A stretch of 64,000 bases of DNA from Microterricola pindariensis (GTDB taxonomy: Bacteria > Actinomycetota > Actinomycetes > Actinomycetales > Microbacteriaceae). Both the position numbers and the translations under genes were made by a program. The DNA lies in NCBI RefSeq assembly GCF_002936985.1, contig NZ_MPZN01000003.1, positions 1 to 64,000 on the forward strand, in the 5' to 3' direction. Each line of letters starts with the position of its first letter. The first letter of the stretch is position 1. Under the pieces are notes generated by a model that was given only the letters and a program-made list of their open reading frames with translations, had not been told where the DNA came from and ran no database searches. Positions 25,557-32,410 of the stretch are shown piece by piece.

Positions 25557-26081
25557 ATGAGTGCTGCACACGCCGTTCCCCGATCCAGCCGGCCCCGGCC
25601 GATCACACCGAAAACTGGGCAGGAATCGGTGTGGGACTACCCGCGGCCGCCGCGGGTGGAGCACCGGCTCGAGCAGGTCACCGTGAGGCTCGGCGGTCGG
25701 GTGATCGTTGAGAGCACCGACGCCGTGCGGGTGCTGGAGACGAGTCATCCGCCCGTCTACTACCTGCCGATCGCCGCGTTCCCCGCCGGCGCGCTCGTTG
25801 CGGCGGGCGGCACCAGCCTCTGCGAGTTCAAGGGACAGGCGCACTACTTCGACGTCGTCGCCGGGGGAGCGCGTGCGCGCCGGGCCGGGTGGACCTACCC
25901 GCACCCCAGCCGCGGCTTCGAGGCCCTGAGCGACCGCGTCGCGCTCTACCCGGCCGCGATGGACTCGTGCGAAGTCGACGGCGAGCGAGTGCTCGCCCAG
26001 GCCGGCGGCTTCTACGGCGGCTGGATCACCTCCCGGATCGTCGGCCCGTTCAAGGGGGGACCGGGAACGATGGGCTGGTGA
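25557..26081 (+). CDS. DUF427-family protein
   Basis: Soluble protein of 174 residues with one DUF427 domain. Recognisable segments are VWDYPRPPRVEHRLEQVTVRLGGRVI, TSHPPVYYLPIAAF, CEFKGQAHYFDVV and the closing ALYPAAMDSCEVDGERVLAQAGGFYGGW. No reaction is established for the family. ATG at 25557 follows AGAGGA; the much longer open frame upstream is antisense to the XRE gene and rejected. It is transcribed divergently from that regulator. Confidence 0.85.
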   Translation: MSAAHAVPRSSRPRPITPKTGQESVWDYPRPPRVEHRLEQVTVRLGGRVIVESTDAVRVLETSHPPVYYLPIAAFPAGALVAAGGTSLCEFKGQAHYFDVVAGGARARRAGWTYPHPSRGFEALSDRVALYPAAMDSCEVDGERVLAQAGGFYGGWITSRIVGPFKGGPGTMGW

Positions 26082-26164
26082 CCGCGCGGCCTCGCGCGAT
26101 GTCACGAATCGGCAGCCCCGTCAAGCACCTTGTCGCCCGCCAGCACGGCTGAAAAGCTGTGCCC

Positions 26165-26968
26165 ATGAGTACTACGGAACGTCCCCCGTTCGAGTTCCTC
26201 GGCAACTGGGACGGACAATTCATCGCCACCGCCATCCACACCGGGCACGATGTGCGCCCCGACTTCGCCGCGGAGCTGATCCTGCCCGAGGCGGACCGCT
26301 TGCGGGAGGAGGACCCGCACACCGACGAGATCGGCGCGCTCATCCCCGCCCGCGTCATCGTGAACCGGTCCCGGTTCGAGGTCGACCTGAACCGCACCCG
26401 CGAGGAGTCGGTCTACCGCACCTCCGAGGAGGCGTGGGGCCTGGACGTCGTCCGCAATCCGCCGCTCGACGAGGCCGTCGTGGCCGGCTCCCTCGCCGTG
26501 TACGACGCCTTCTACGCCGAGCTCGGCCGGCGTCTGGACACCGTCGCCGACCGTGGGCCGTTCGTGCTGTTCGACGTCCACTCCTATAACCACCGGCGCG
26601 ACGGAGCGGATGCCGCCCCGGCCGCGGACGAGGAGAGCCCAGAGGTCAACGTGGGAACGGGCTCGGTGGATCACGAGCGGTTCGGGCCGGTGGTGGAGAC
26701 CTTCATGCGGTCGCTGCGGGCCGCGGAGACGTCGACCGGCCCGCTCGACGTCCGGGAGAACGTGCGGTTCCGCGGTCGACAGCTCGCGGCCTGGACGCAC
26801 GCCCGATACCCGGGCCGCGGGCTTGTGCTCGCGCTCGAATTCAAGAAGACCTTCATGGACGAGTGGACCGGCGAGGTCGACCAGGCCCGGATCGACGAAT
26901 TGGCCCGAGCACTGGCCGGCACCCTCCCGGCCGTCGAGAGCTCGCTGCGCCAGGCGGTCGTGTCGTGA
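26165..26968 (+). CDS. N-formylglutamate amidohydrolase-like zinc hydrolase
   Basis: Protein of 267 residues in the N-formylglutamate amidohydrolase family (zinc carboxypeptidase-like fold). Visible features are IHTGHDVRPDF near 25, DPHTDEIGALIPARVIVNRSRFEVDLNR (68-95), FVLFDVHSYNHR near 135 and the late LVLALEFKKTFMDEW. The family cleaves formyl or acyl groups from amino-acid amides. There are no histidine-degradation genes around, so histidine catabolism is unlikely. It is the first gene of a three-gene set with a DUF1704 peptidase (GTGA overlap) and an ATP-grasp ligase. ATG at 26165 is used; GTG at 26159 is possible. Confidence 0.85.
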   Translation: MSTTERPPFEFLGNWDGQFIATAIHTGHDVRPDFAAELILPEADRLREEDPHTDEIGALIPARVIVNRSRFEVDLNRTREESVYRTSEEAWGLDVVRNPPLDEAVVAGSLAVYDAFYAELGRRLDTVADRGPFVLFDVHSYNHRRDGADAAPAADEESPEVNVGTGSVDHERFGPVVETFMRSLRAAETSTGPLDVRENVRFRGRQLAAWTHARYPGRGLVLALEFKKTFMDEWTGEVDQARIDELARALAGTLPAVESSLRQAVVS

Positions 26969-28176
26969 CGGGGGACCCGGTGCCGCACGCCGGGGACGCG
27001 CCGGAGACGCCTGCCATCAACGCCGGGGCGCTCTCGCCTGCAGACCTCGCGGCCGACCACGCCATGGCGACGTTGGCGGGCAGCGTGCGCTTCCTGCTCG
27101 AGATGACCCCGGTGAACGCCGACAATGTGCGTGCGGAGTTTCTCGCGCACCCGGAGAAGGACCCGGTGTTCGAGTATCGAGACCTGGATGTGGACCCCGA
27201 CGTGTTGGATGCTCAGGTCGTCGCGCTGCCGATCGACGACGTCGAGGACACCACCCTCGCCGCGCTGTTGCGGAACCGACAGCGGGAGATGGCGTTGCGC
27301 GTGGAGATGCTGCGAGCGCGAGACACCCCCGACTTCCTGCAACTCTCGATCGCGCAGTACGGTGCGGTGCTGCCCGCGCTCGTGAGCCGCGCCGAGGGCT
27401 TGTTGGACAAGCTGCCGCGGGGGCACCTGGAGCACGATTCCGTGGACGCGGAGGGGTTCCTCGCCGCAGCGCAGGCGGAGATCGACCACTACCGGTCGAT
27501 CGACCCCGATGTCGGCATCCACGCCGAGATCCGCGACGACATCTCGGGCATCCTCGTGGACGGCAACACGCTGCTCATCTCGAACAACGCCGCAGTGGCA
27601 GCCCCCCGCGTCAACGCGCTGTTGCAGCACGAGGTGGGCACGCACCTGGTCACCCAGGTGAACGGCCTGGCGCAGCCGATCCGGATGTTGGGCTCCGGCC
27701 TCGCCCACTACGACGAGACGCAGGAGGGCCTCGCCGTGCTCGCGGAGATCGCCTGCGGCGGCCTCACCGCCGCCCGGCTGCGCCAGCTCGCGGCCCGCGT
27801 TGTGGCAGTGCACTCCCTGGTCGGCGGAGCGAGCTTCGTGGAGACGCACCGGCTGCTGACCGGCCACGGACTGCCGGCCGGGAGTGCCTACGGCATCGCG
27901 ATGCGGGTGTACCGCGCCGGCGGGTTCACCAAGGACGCGATCTACCTGCGCGGGCTGCTCGGCCTGCTGGAGCACCTGGCCGACGGCGGCGCGATGGATC
28001 TCTTCTTCCTCGGCAAGTTCTCCCTGGAGGACCTGCCCCTCGTGGAGGACCTCGACGGACGCGGCCTGCTCACGGCGGCACGGGTCATGCCGCGCTACCT
28101 CTCCGACCCGGCTGCCGCAGCCCGGCTGCACGACGCCGCCCACAGCGACGACCTGACGGCCCTTGTCAACGCGTAG
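26965..28176 (+). CDS. DUF1704 metallopeptidase-like protein with HEXXXH and QEGLA motifs
   Basis: Protein of 403 residues of the DUF1704 family, in databases often called flavohemoglobin expression-modulating QEGLA protein. The predicted zinc site is His222-Glu223-x3-His227 (QHEVGTH) with Glu254 in TQEGLA as third ligand or helper. The eukaryotic member MATCAP removes C-terminal tyrosine from tubulin using this HEXXXH arrangement, so a carboxypeptidase-like action is a reasonable inference. GTG at 26965 overlaps the preceding stop; the longer open frame is a shadow. The neighbouring ATP-grasp ligase suggests opposing ligation and removal of an amino acid on a peptide or small molecule. Target unknown. 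Confidence 0.88.
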   Translation: MTGDPVPHAGDAPETPAINAGALSPADLAADHAMATLAGSVRFLLEMTPVNADNVRAEFLAHPEKDPVFEYRDLDVDPDVLDAQVVALPIDDVEDTTLAALLRNRQREMALRVEMLRARDTPDFLQLSIAQYGAVLPALVSRAEGLLDKLPRGHLEHDSVDAEGFLAAAQAEIDHYRSIDPDVGIHAEIRDDISGILVDGNTLLISNNAAVAAPRVNALLQHEVGTHLVTQVNGLAQPIRMLGSGLAHYDETQEGLAVLAEIACGGLTAARLRQLAARVVAVHSLVGGASFVETHRLLTGHGLPAGSAYGIAMRVYRAGGFTKDAIYLRGLLGLLEHLADGGAMDLFFLGKFSLEDLPLVEDLDGRGLLTAARVMPRYLSDPAAAARLHDAAHSDDLTALVNA

Positions 28177-28237
28177 TCCCGCCAGCCCCAGCCCACACTC
28201 TTTCGATCCATTGACCGCACAACTGTGAGGAGACACC

Positions 28238-29281
28238 ATGAAGATCGGCTTCGTCGTCAACGACATCGCCACCGAGAAGCCCGTCTACACGACGACGCGT
28301 CTCGCCATGACCGCCACCCGACTGGGCCACGAGGTCGCTCTCCTCGGCCTGCGTGACTTCGGCTACGAGCCCGACGAGTCGCTCTCCGCGATCGCGGCAT
28401 CCGCGAGCACCGGCAAGGCCTATCGCTCGCACGAGCGCTACCTCGAAGACCTGCAGGCAGCCGCGCGGGAGCGGATGGGGCTCAGCGACTTCGATGTGCT
28501 CATGCTGCGCGCCGACCCGGCGGTGGATGCCGCGGACAGCCCCTGGGCGAACACAGCCGGCATCGCGTTCGGCCAGCTGGCCGCCGCCTCAGGTGTGCTC
28601 GTGGTCAACGACCCCGGCTCCCTGGCCAACGCCCTGTCGAAGGCGTATTTCCAGCACTTCCCCGAGGTGGCGCGCCCGCGCACGTTGATCTCGCGAGACG
28701 AGGAGCGGGTCCGCCAGTTCATTGACGAGATGGGCGGGCGCGCCGTGCTCAAGCCCCTGCAGGGGTCGGGTGGATCCGGCGTGTTCCTCGTCACCGAGAA
28801 GGAGGCGCCCAACATCAGCCAGATCGTGGAGGCGATCGCTCGAGACGGCTACGTGGTCGCGCAGGAGTACCTGCCCGCGGCCAAGGACGGCGACGTGCGG
28901 ATGTTCGTCATGAACGGTCACCCCCTGCAGGTCGACGGTACCTACGCCGCTTTCCGCCGGCGTCCGGGAGGGGACGACATCCGCTCCAACATGTCTGCCG
29001 GCGGCAGCGCGGAAGCGGTGGCGGTCACCGACCAGATGCTGCAACTCGTGGACGCGGTGCGTCCGAAACTGCTCGAAGACGGCCTGCACCTCGTCGGGCT
29101 GGACATTGTGGGCGACAAGCTGATGGAGGTCAACGTGTTCTCACCCGGTGGCCTCGGCTCCAGCGAGGCACTCTACGGCGTCGACTTCACACATGCGATC
29201 ATCGAGGACCTGGAACGGAAGGTCCGGATCCGACAGCACTACGGTCCAGAGCTCTCGAACATCAAGCTCGCCACGCTCTGA
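28238..29281 (+). CDS. glutathione-synthetase-like ATP-grasp ligase
   Basis: ATP-dependent carboxylate-amine ligase of 347 residues related to GshB/RimK. The N-terminal pre-ATP-grasp domain begins MKIGFVVNDIATEKPVYTTT; the ATP-grasp part has VLKPLQGSGGSGVFLV near 168-183, the catalytic-loop region DVRMFVMNG and the magnesium-binding end LMEVNVFSPGG. No gene for gamma-glutamylcysteine synthetase is nearby, and actinobacteria generally use mycothiol, so true glutathione synthesis is unlikely. It has a strong TGAGGAG ribosome-binding site, 61 bases after the DUF1704 gene. It probably ligates an amino acid to a carboxylate that the DUF1704 enzyme can cleave. Confidence 0.88.
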   Translation: MKIGFVVNDIATEKPVYTTTRLAMTATRLGHEVALLGLRDFGYEPDESLSAIAASASTGKAYRSHERYLEDLQAAARERMGLSDFDVLMLRADPAVDAADSPWANTAGIAFGQLAAASGVLVVNDPGSLANALSKAYFQHFPEVARPRTLISRDEERVRQFIDEMGGRAVLKPLQGSGGSGVFLVTEKEAPNISQIVEAIARDGYVVAQEYLPAAKDGDVRMFVMNGHPLQVDGTYAAFRRRPGGDDIRSNMSAGGSAEAVAVTDQMLQLVDAVRPKLLEDGLHLVGLDIVGDKLMEVNVFSPGGLGSSEALYGVDFTHAIIEDLERKVRIRQHYGPELSNIKLATL

Positions 29282-29415
29282 CGCTGCCGGGCGCCGCGAA
29301 CAGCGACAGCTCGCGGTTAGCATGCGGTTTTGGCATCCGCAAGCCCCTGTGACTGTCGCCCGGCGCGCACCAGACTCGGAAGAGCACGAAGCCCGTCACG
29401 AAGAAAGGAACGGAT

Positions 29416-29775
29416 ATGTCCAACACATGGGAACCCTGGTCTTATCGAGAGTCGGTAGCTCGGACGCCGGAGGCCGGCGGCATCGTCGGCTACAAGGTTG
29501 AGGCCACGGATGGCCACATCGGCAAGATCGACGAGGCGAGCGACGCGGTCGGCGACGCCAACATCGTCGTCGACACGGGACCGTGGATCTTCGGCCGAAA
29601 GGTTATTCTCCCGGCCGGCACCATTGAGCGCATCGATGACGCGGACGAGAAGGTGTACGTCGATCTGACGAAGGAACAGATCAAGAACTCGCCGGAACTC
29701 AGCGAGGACGCGAAGTTGAGCGACTCGGACTACCGCGAGAGCGTTGCGGTCTACTACGGCGGCTACTACATCTGA
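29416..29775 (+). CDS. PRC-barrel domain protein
   Basis: Small acidic protein of 119 residues. Residues 20-85 form a PRC-barrel beta domain (IVGYKVEATDGHIGKIDEAS, ANIVVDTGPWIFGRKVILPAGTIERID); the tail (VDLTKEQIKNSPELSE and a Tyr-rich YYGGYYI end) is the usual stress-type extension. Such proteins are common in actinobacteria and thought to be stress or RNA-associated; function is unproven. AAAGGAAC ribosome-binding site. Closed by a strong hairpin at 29800. Confidence 0.88.
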   Translation: MSNTWEPWSYRESVARTPEAGGIVGYKVEATDGHIGKIDEASDAVGDANIVVDTGPWIFGRKVILPAGTIERIDDADEKVYVDLTKEQIKNSPELSEDAKLSDSDYRESVAVYYGGYYI

Positions 29776-29799
29776 CCGCTTCCTGCATGAGCGTTTCGC

Positions 29800-29830
29800 C
29801 GATCCCCGGAGCATCTCGCTCCGGGGATCG
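29800..29830. terminator. bidirectional intrinsic terminator-like hairpin
   Basis: Perfect 13-bp stem CGATCCCCGGAGC / GCTCCGGGGATCG with a 5-base loop (ATCTC), between the convergent PRC-barrel gene (ends 29775) and the reductase gene (ends 29846). There is no long T tract, as is usual for terminators in high-GC actinobacteria. Confidence 0.8.
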
Positions 29831-29845
29831 GTGCCGTTTGGCCGG

Positions 29846-30397
29846 CTATGCCCCGAAGGGGCTGGGATCGACGCGGTAGTCGACGAGCAGGTGCCCGGTG
29901 GGGGAGGTGCTGCTCCGGAGCAGCTCGAGCCGCGTCGGCGGCAGGCCGTCGAGGAGGCGCCGCCCGTGGCCGGCGACCACCGGGGCGATCACGACCCGGA
30001 GCTCGTCGACGAGACCGGCGGCGAGCAGCGCCCGGACGACGGAAATGCTGGCGTGGACGCCGATGTCGCCGCCGGGTTGTTCCTTCAGCTCCCGCGCGAA
30101 TCCGACCAGTTCGCTGTCGATCGCGGTGGCATTGGCCCAGTCGCCCGTGAGGGGTGCGGATGTCGCGACGTGCTTGGCGACCCCGTTGATGAACGTCGCG
30201 AAGGGCTCGATCTCGCTGCCCGGCCAGAACTCGGCCCACTCCTCGTAGCTGCGGCGTCCGAGGATGACGGCATCCTGGGATGCGATGACGTCGGCCAGGT
30301 TGGCGTCCATCGCGGCGTCCCACTCGGTGAAGAACTCGTTCGGAGCCTCGGCGACTCCGTCGAGCGAGAGCAATTCGTACGCGACGACCGTGCGCAT
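29846..30397 (-). CDS. dihydrofolate-reductase-like (RibD C-terminal domain) protein
   Basis: Protein of 183 residues in the DHFR-like family seen in RibD C-termini and the YyaP/YwjB proteins. The N-terminal VVAYELLSLDGVAEAPNEFF and the segments AVILGRRSYEEWAEFWPG and GGDIGVHASISVVRALLAAGLVDELRVVIAPVV are typical and would bind NADPH. The true substrate is unknown; an essential folate role is unlikely. ATG at 30397 has GGAGGTG upstream and is preferred to an earlier in-frame start. Confidence 0.88.
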   Translation of the reverse strand: MRTVVAYELLSLDGVAEAPNEFFTEWDAAMDANLADVIASQDAVILGRRSYEEWAEFWPGSEIEPFATFINGVAKHVATSAPLTGDWANATAIDSELVGFARELKEQPGGDIGVHASISVVRALLAAGLVDELRVVIAPVVAGHGRRLLDGLPPTRLELLRSSTSPTGHLLVDYRVDPSPFGA

Positions 30398-30531
30398 GTG
30401 CAGCACCTCCGAGAGTTTGGGCTGTCCCTCAAGGCTACGCCTCACATCCGCGCCTCTCCGGTGACGGGAGCGCAGCGCCTCGGTACCCTGAGGTGACCTG
30501 CGCTATCCGTTCACACGGGATGGGGACGACG

Positions 30532-31317
30532 ATGACCACGTTTCGAGAACTCCACGAGCAGTCGGCGCCGCTCGTGCTGCCCAACGCCTGGGACCTAGGC
30601 TTCGCCCTCGCCTTCGCGGATGCCGGCTTCGCCGCCGTCGGCACCACGAGCTTCGGCGTCGCCGCCAGCGCCGGCCTGCCCGACGGCGACGGGTCCAGTC
30701 GAACGGCCACCCTGGCACTGGCGGCAGAGATGTGCCGGCTGCCCGTGCACGTCACCGCCGACATCGAAGACGGCTACAGCGATGACCCAGGCGCCGTCGC
30801 GGGGCTGGTCGCCGAGCTCGCGGGGCAGGGCCTCGCCGGGGTCAACCTCGAGGACAGCGCGGCCGGCCGCCTCGTTGACCCGGCGGTTGTCGCCGCCAAG
30901 GTCGCCGCGATCAGGCTGCGGAGCCCCGCGATGTTCGTGAACGCCCGGGTGGACAACTTCTGGTTCGGCGAACAGGCCAGCGTCGAGGAAGTGCTCCAAC
31001 GTGCCCGCACCTATGCGGACGCCGGCGCGGACGGAATCTTCGTGCCCGGGCTTGTGCAGCCGGACGACATCCGACGCATCGCCGCCGGGACCCCGCTGCC
31101 GCTCAACGTGCTGGCCCACCCGACACTGAGCGTCGTGGAGTTGGGCGCGCTGGGCGTCAGACGGGTGAGCTCCGGCTCGCTGCCGTACCGCGCCGCCGTG
31201 GATGCGGCCGTCAACGCTGTGCAAGCCCTGCAGGGCGGCTCCCCGCTGCCGGCCGCCACCGCCTACGCCGACATGCAGGCGCGGCTCGTCGCGTTCAGGC
31301 GGCACCGCGCGGGCTGA
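30532..31317 (+). CDS. isocitrate lyase/phosphoenolpyruvate-mutase family protein
   Basis: TIM-barrel lyase of 261 residues of the PEP mutase/2-methylisocitrate lyase superfamily. Metal-binding acidic motifs are visible in VTADIEDGYSDDP and VNLEDSAAGRLVD; FVNARVDNFWFG and ADGIFVPGL follow at the expected places. The C-terminal region is short and the isocitrate lyase KKCGH-type active loop is absent, so it belongs to the poorly characterised PF13714-type group rather than to true isocitrate lyases. ATG at 30532 follows GGGGA; ATG at 30520 is an alternative. No operon partner. Confidence 0.85.
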   Translation: MTTFRELHEQSAPLVLPNAWDLGFALAFADAGFAAVGTTSFGVAASAGLPDGDGSSRTATLALAAEMCRLPVHVTADIEDGYSDDPGAVAGLVAELAGQGLAGVNLEDSAAGRLVDPAVVAAKVAAIRLRSPAMFVNARVDNFWFGEQASVEEVLQRARTYADAGADGIFVPGLVQPDDIRRIAAGTPLPLNVLAHPTLSVVELGALGVRRVSSGSLPYRAAVDAAVNAVQALQGGSPLPAATAYADMQARLVAFRRHRAG

Positions 31318-31372
31318 CGCTTCGGGTGCGGCTGCGGCTCTATCCGGTGCGGCGGAGCAGGCGTAGCGTTAC

Positions 31373-31414
31373 CGGCAGCACGGATTCAGCAGCACGGATT
31401 CAACAGCACGGATG
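31373..31414 (+). repeat. 14-bp tandem repeat, three copies
   Basis: Three adjoining 14-base units with the shared core AGCACGGAT (CGGCAGCACGGATT, CAGCAGCACGGATT, CAACAGCACGGATG) just before the ribosome-binding site of the lipoprotein hydrolase gene. Confidence 0.8.
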
Positions 31415-31439
31415 CGAGAACGGCACGGGAGGCGCAGCG

Positions 31440-32381
31440 ATGGCCGAACGCAGGAGCGGGGCGCTGGCAGCGGTGGTGCTCGGCGGGCTGTTGCTGAGCG
31501 GGCTGGGCGTGCTCGCCGGGTGCACCGGCGCCGCGCCGAACGCCGCCCCCTCCGCGAGCCCGGCGGCCGACGCCGGCGAACTCGTCACTATCGACGACGG
31601 CCGGCAGCTGTTCCTCAGCTGCCGGGGGACCGGCAAACCCACCGTGCTTCTCATCTCCGGAACCGGCGGCGCCGCCGACGAGTGGATGGTCGCCGGGGAT
31701 CCAGCAGACCCGTCCGCGCCGCCCACACCGAGCGCGCGATCCGTCTTCGACACGGTCGCCATGACCACGCGGGTGTGCGCCTACGACCGCCCCGGAACGA
31801 CACTGCTCGATGGGGCGATGTCGCCCTCGACCGAGGTCGCCCAGCCGACGACTGCCCTCACGGGCGTCGCAGATCTTCAGCGGCTGCTCGATGCCAGCGG
31901 CGAGGAGGGCAGCCTCGTGCTCGTCGGCGCCTCCTGGGGCGGCGAGATCGCCCAGCTCTTCGCCCGCACGCCCCCGCAGAGCGTGGCCGGGCTGGTCCTG
32001 GTGGACTCCGCCTCCGAGTACCTGCACGACACGCTCAGCCCGGCGCAATGGGACGGCTGGATGTCGGTGATCGCCGCCGCCGCCACCCCGGGCGCGGAGA
32101 GCCCAGACTACGAGGGCAGCCTCGCCCAGCTGGCGGATGCCGCCGCCGTGCCGGCGCTCCCCACGACGGTGCTGACCTCGGACCAGCCCTGGGACTTGCA
32201 GGTGACGCCGGGCGCCTCCACCTGGCCGGCCTGGCTGGCCGCCCAAGGCGAGCTCGCGGCGGCCTGGCACGCCACCCATGTCGCCGACACGCGCAGCGGC
32301 CACGGCATCCACGTTCAGCAGCCCGAGCTCGTCGCCGCGGCGGTCATCGCCATCGTCGATCAGGTGCGCGCGCAGGAGTGA
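31440..32381 (+). CDS. alpha/beta-hydrolase-fold lipoprotein
   Basis: Secreted hydrolase of 313 residues. Residues 1-27 form a lipoprotein signal ending in the lipobox LAGC, followed by an Ala/Pro-rich linker. The alpha/beta-hydrolase domain has the oxyanion region LLISGTGGAADEW, the nucleophile in VGASWGGE and the last-strand histidine in RSGHGIHVQQPE. Probably an esterase or lipase on the outer membrane face; substrate unknown. ATG at 31440 follows GGGAGG; upstream in-frame codons include the tandem repeat and are not counted. Confidence 0.85.
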   Translation: MAERRSGALAAVVLGGLLLSGLGVLAGCTGAAPNAAPSASPAADAGELVTIDDGRQLFLSCRGTGKPTVLLISGTGGAADEWMVAGDPADPSAPPTPSARSVFDTVAMTTRVCAYDRPGTTLLDGAMSPSTEVAQPTTALTGVADLQRLLDASGEEGSLVLVGASWGGEIAQLFARTPPQSVAGLVLVDSASEYLHDTLSPAQWDGWMSVIAAAATPGAESPDYEGSLAQLADAAAVPALPTTVLTSDQPWDLQVTPGASTWPAWLAAQGELAAAWHATHVADTRSGHGIHVQQPELVAAAVIAIVDQVRAQE

Positions 32382-32410
32382 CCCGCGGACAGGACTGAGC
32401 CGCGCCTGGC

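Noticed and set aside
26553-28214. 553-codon plus-strand frame overlapping the DUF1704 gene
   Set aside because: Arg/Pro/Ala-rich composition in the wrong phase; the DUF1704 frame has conserved zinc motifs.
26165-29281. Glutathione synthesis or histidine degradation
   Set aside because: No gamma-glutamylcysteine ligase, hutH, hutU or hutI nearby; the ligase and amidohydrolase names are only family labels.
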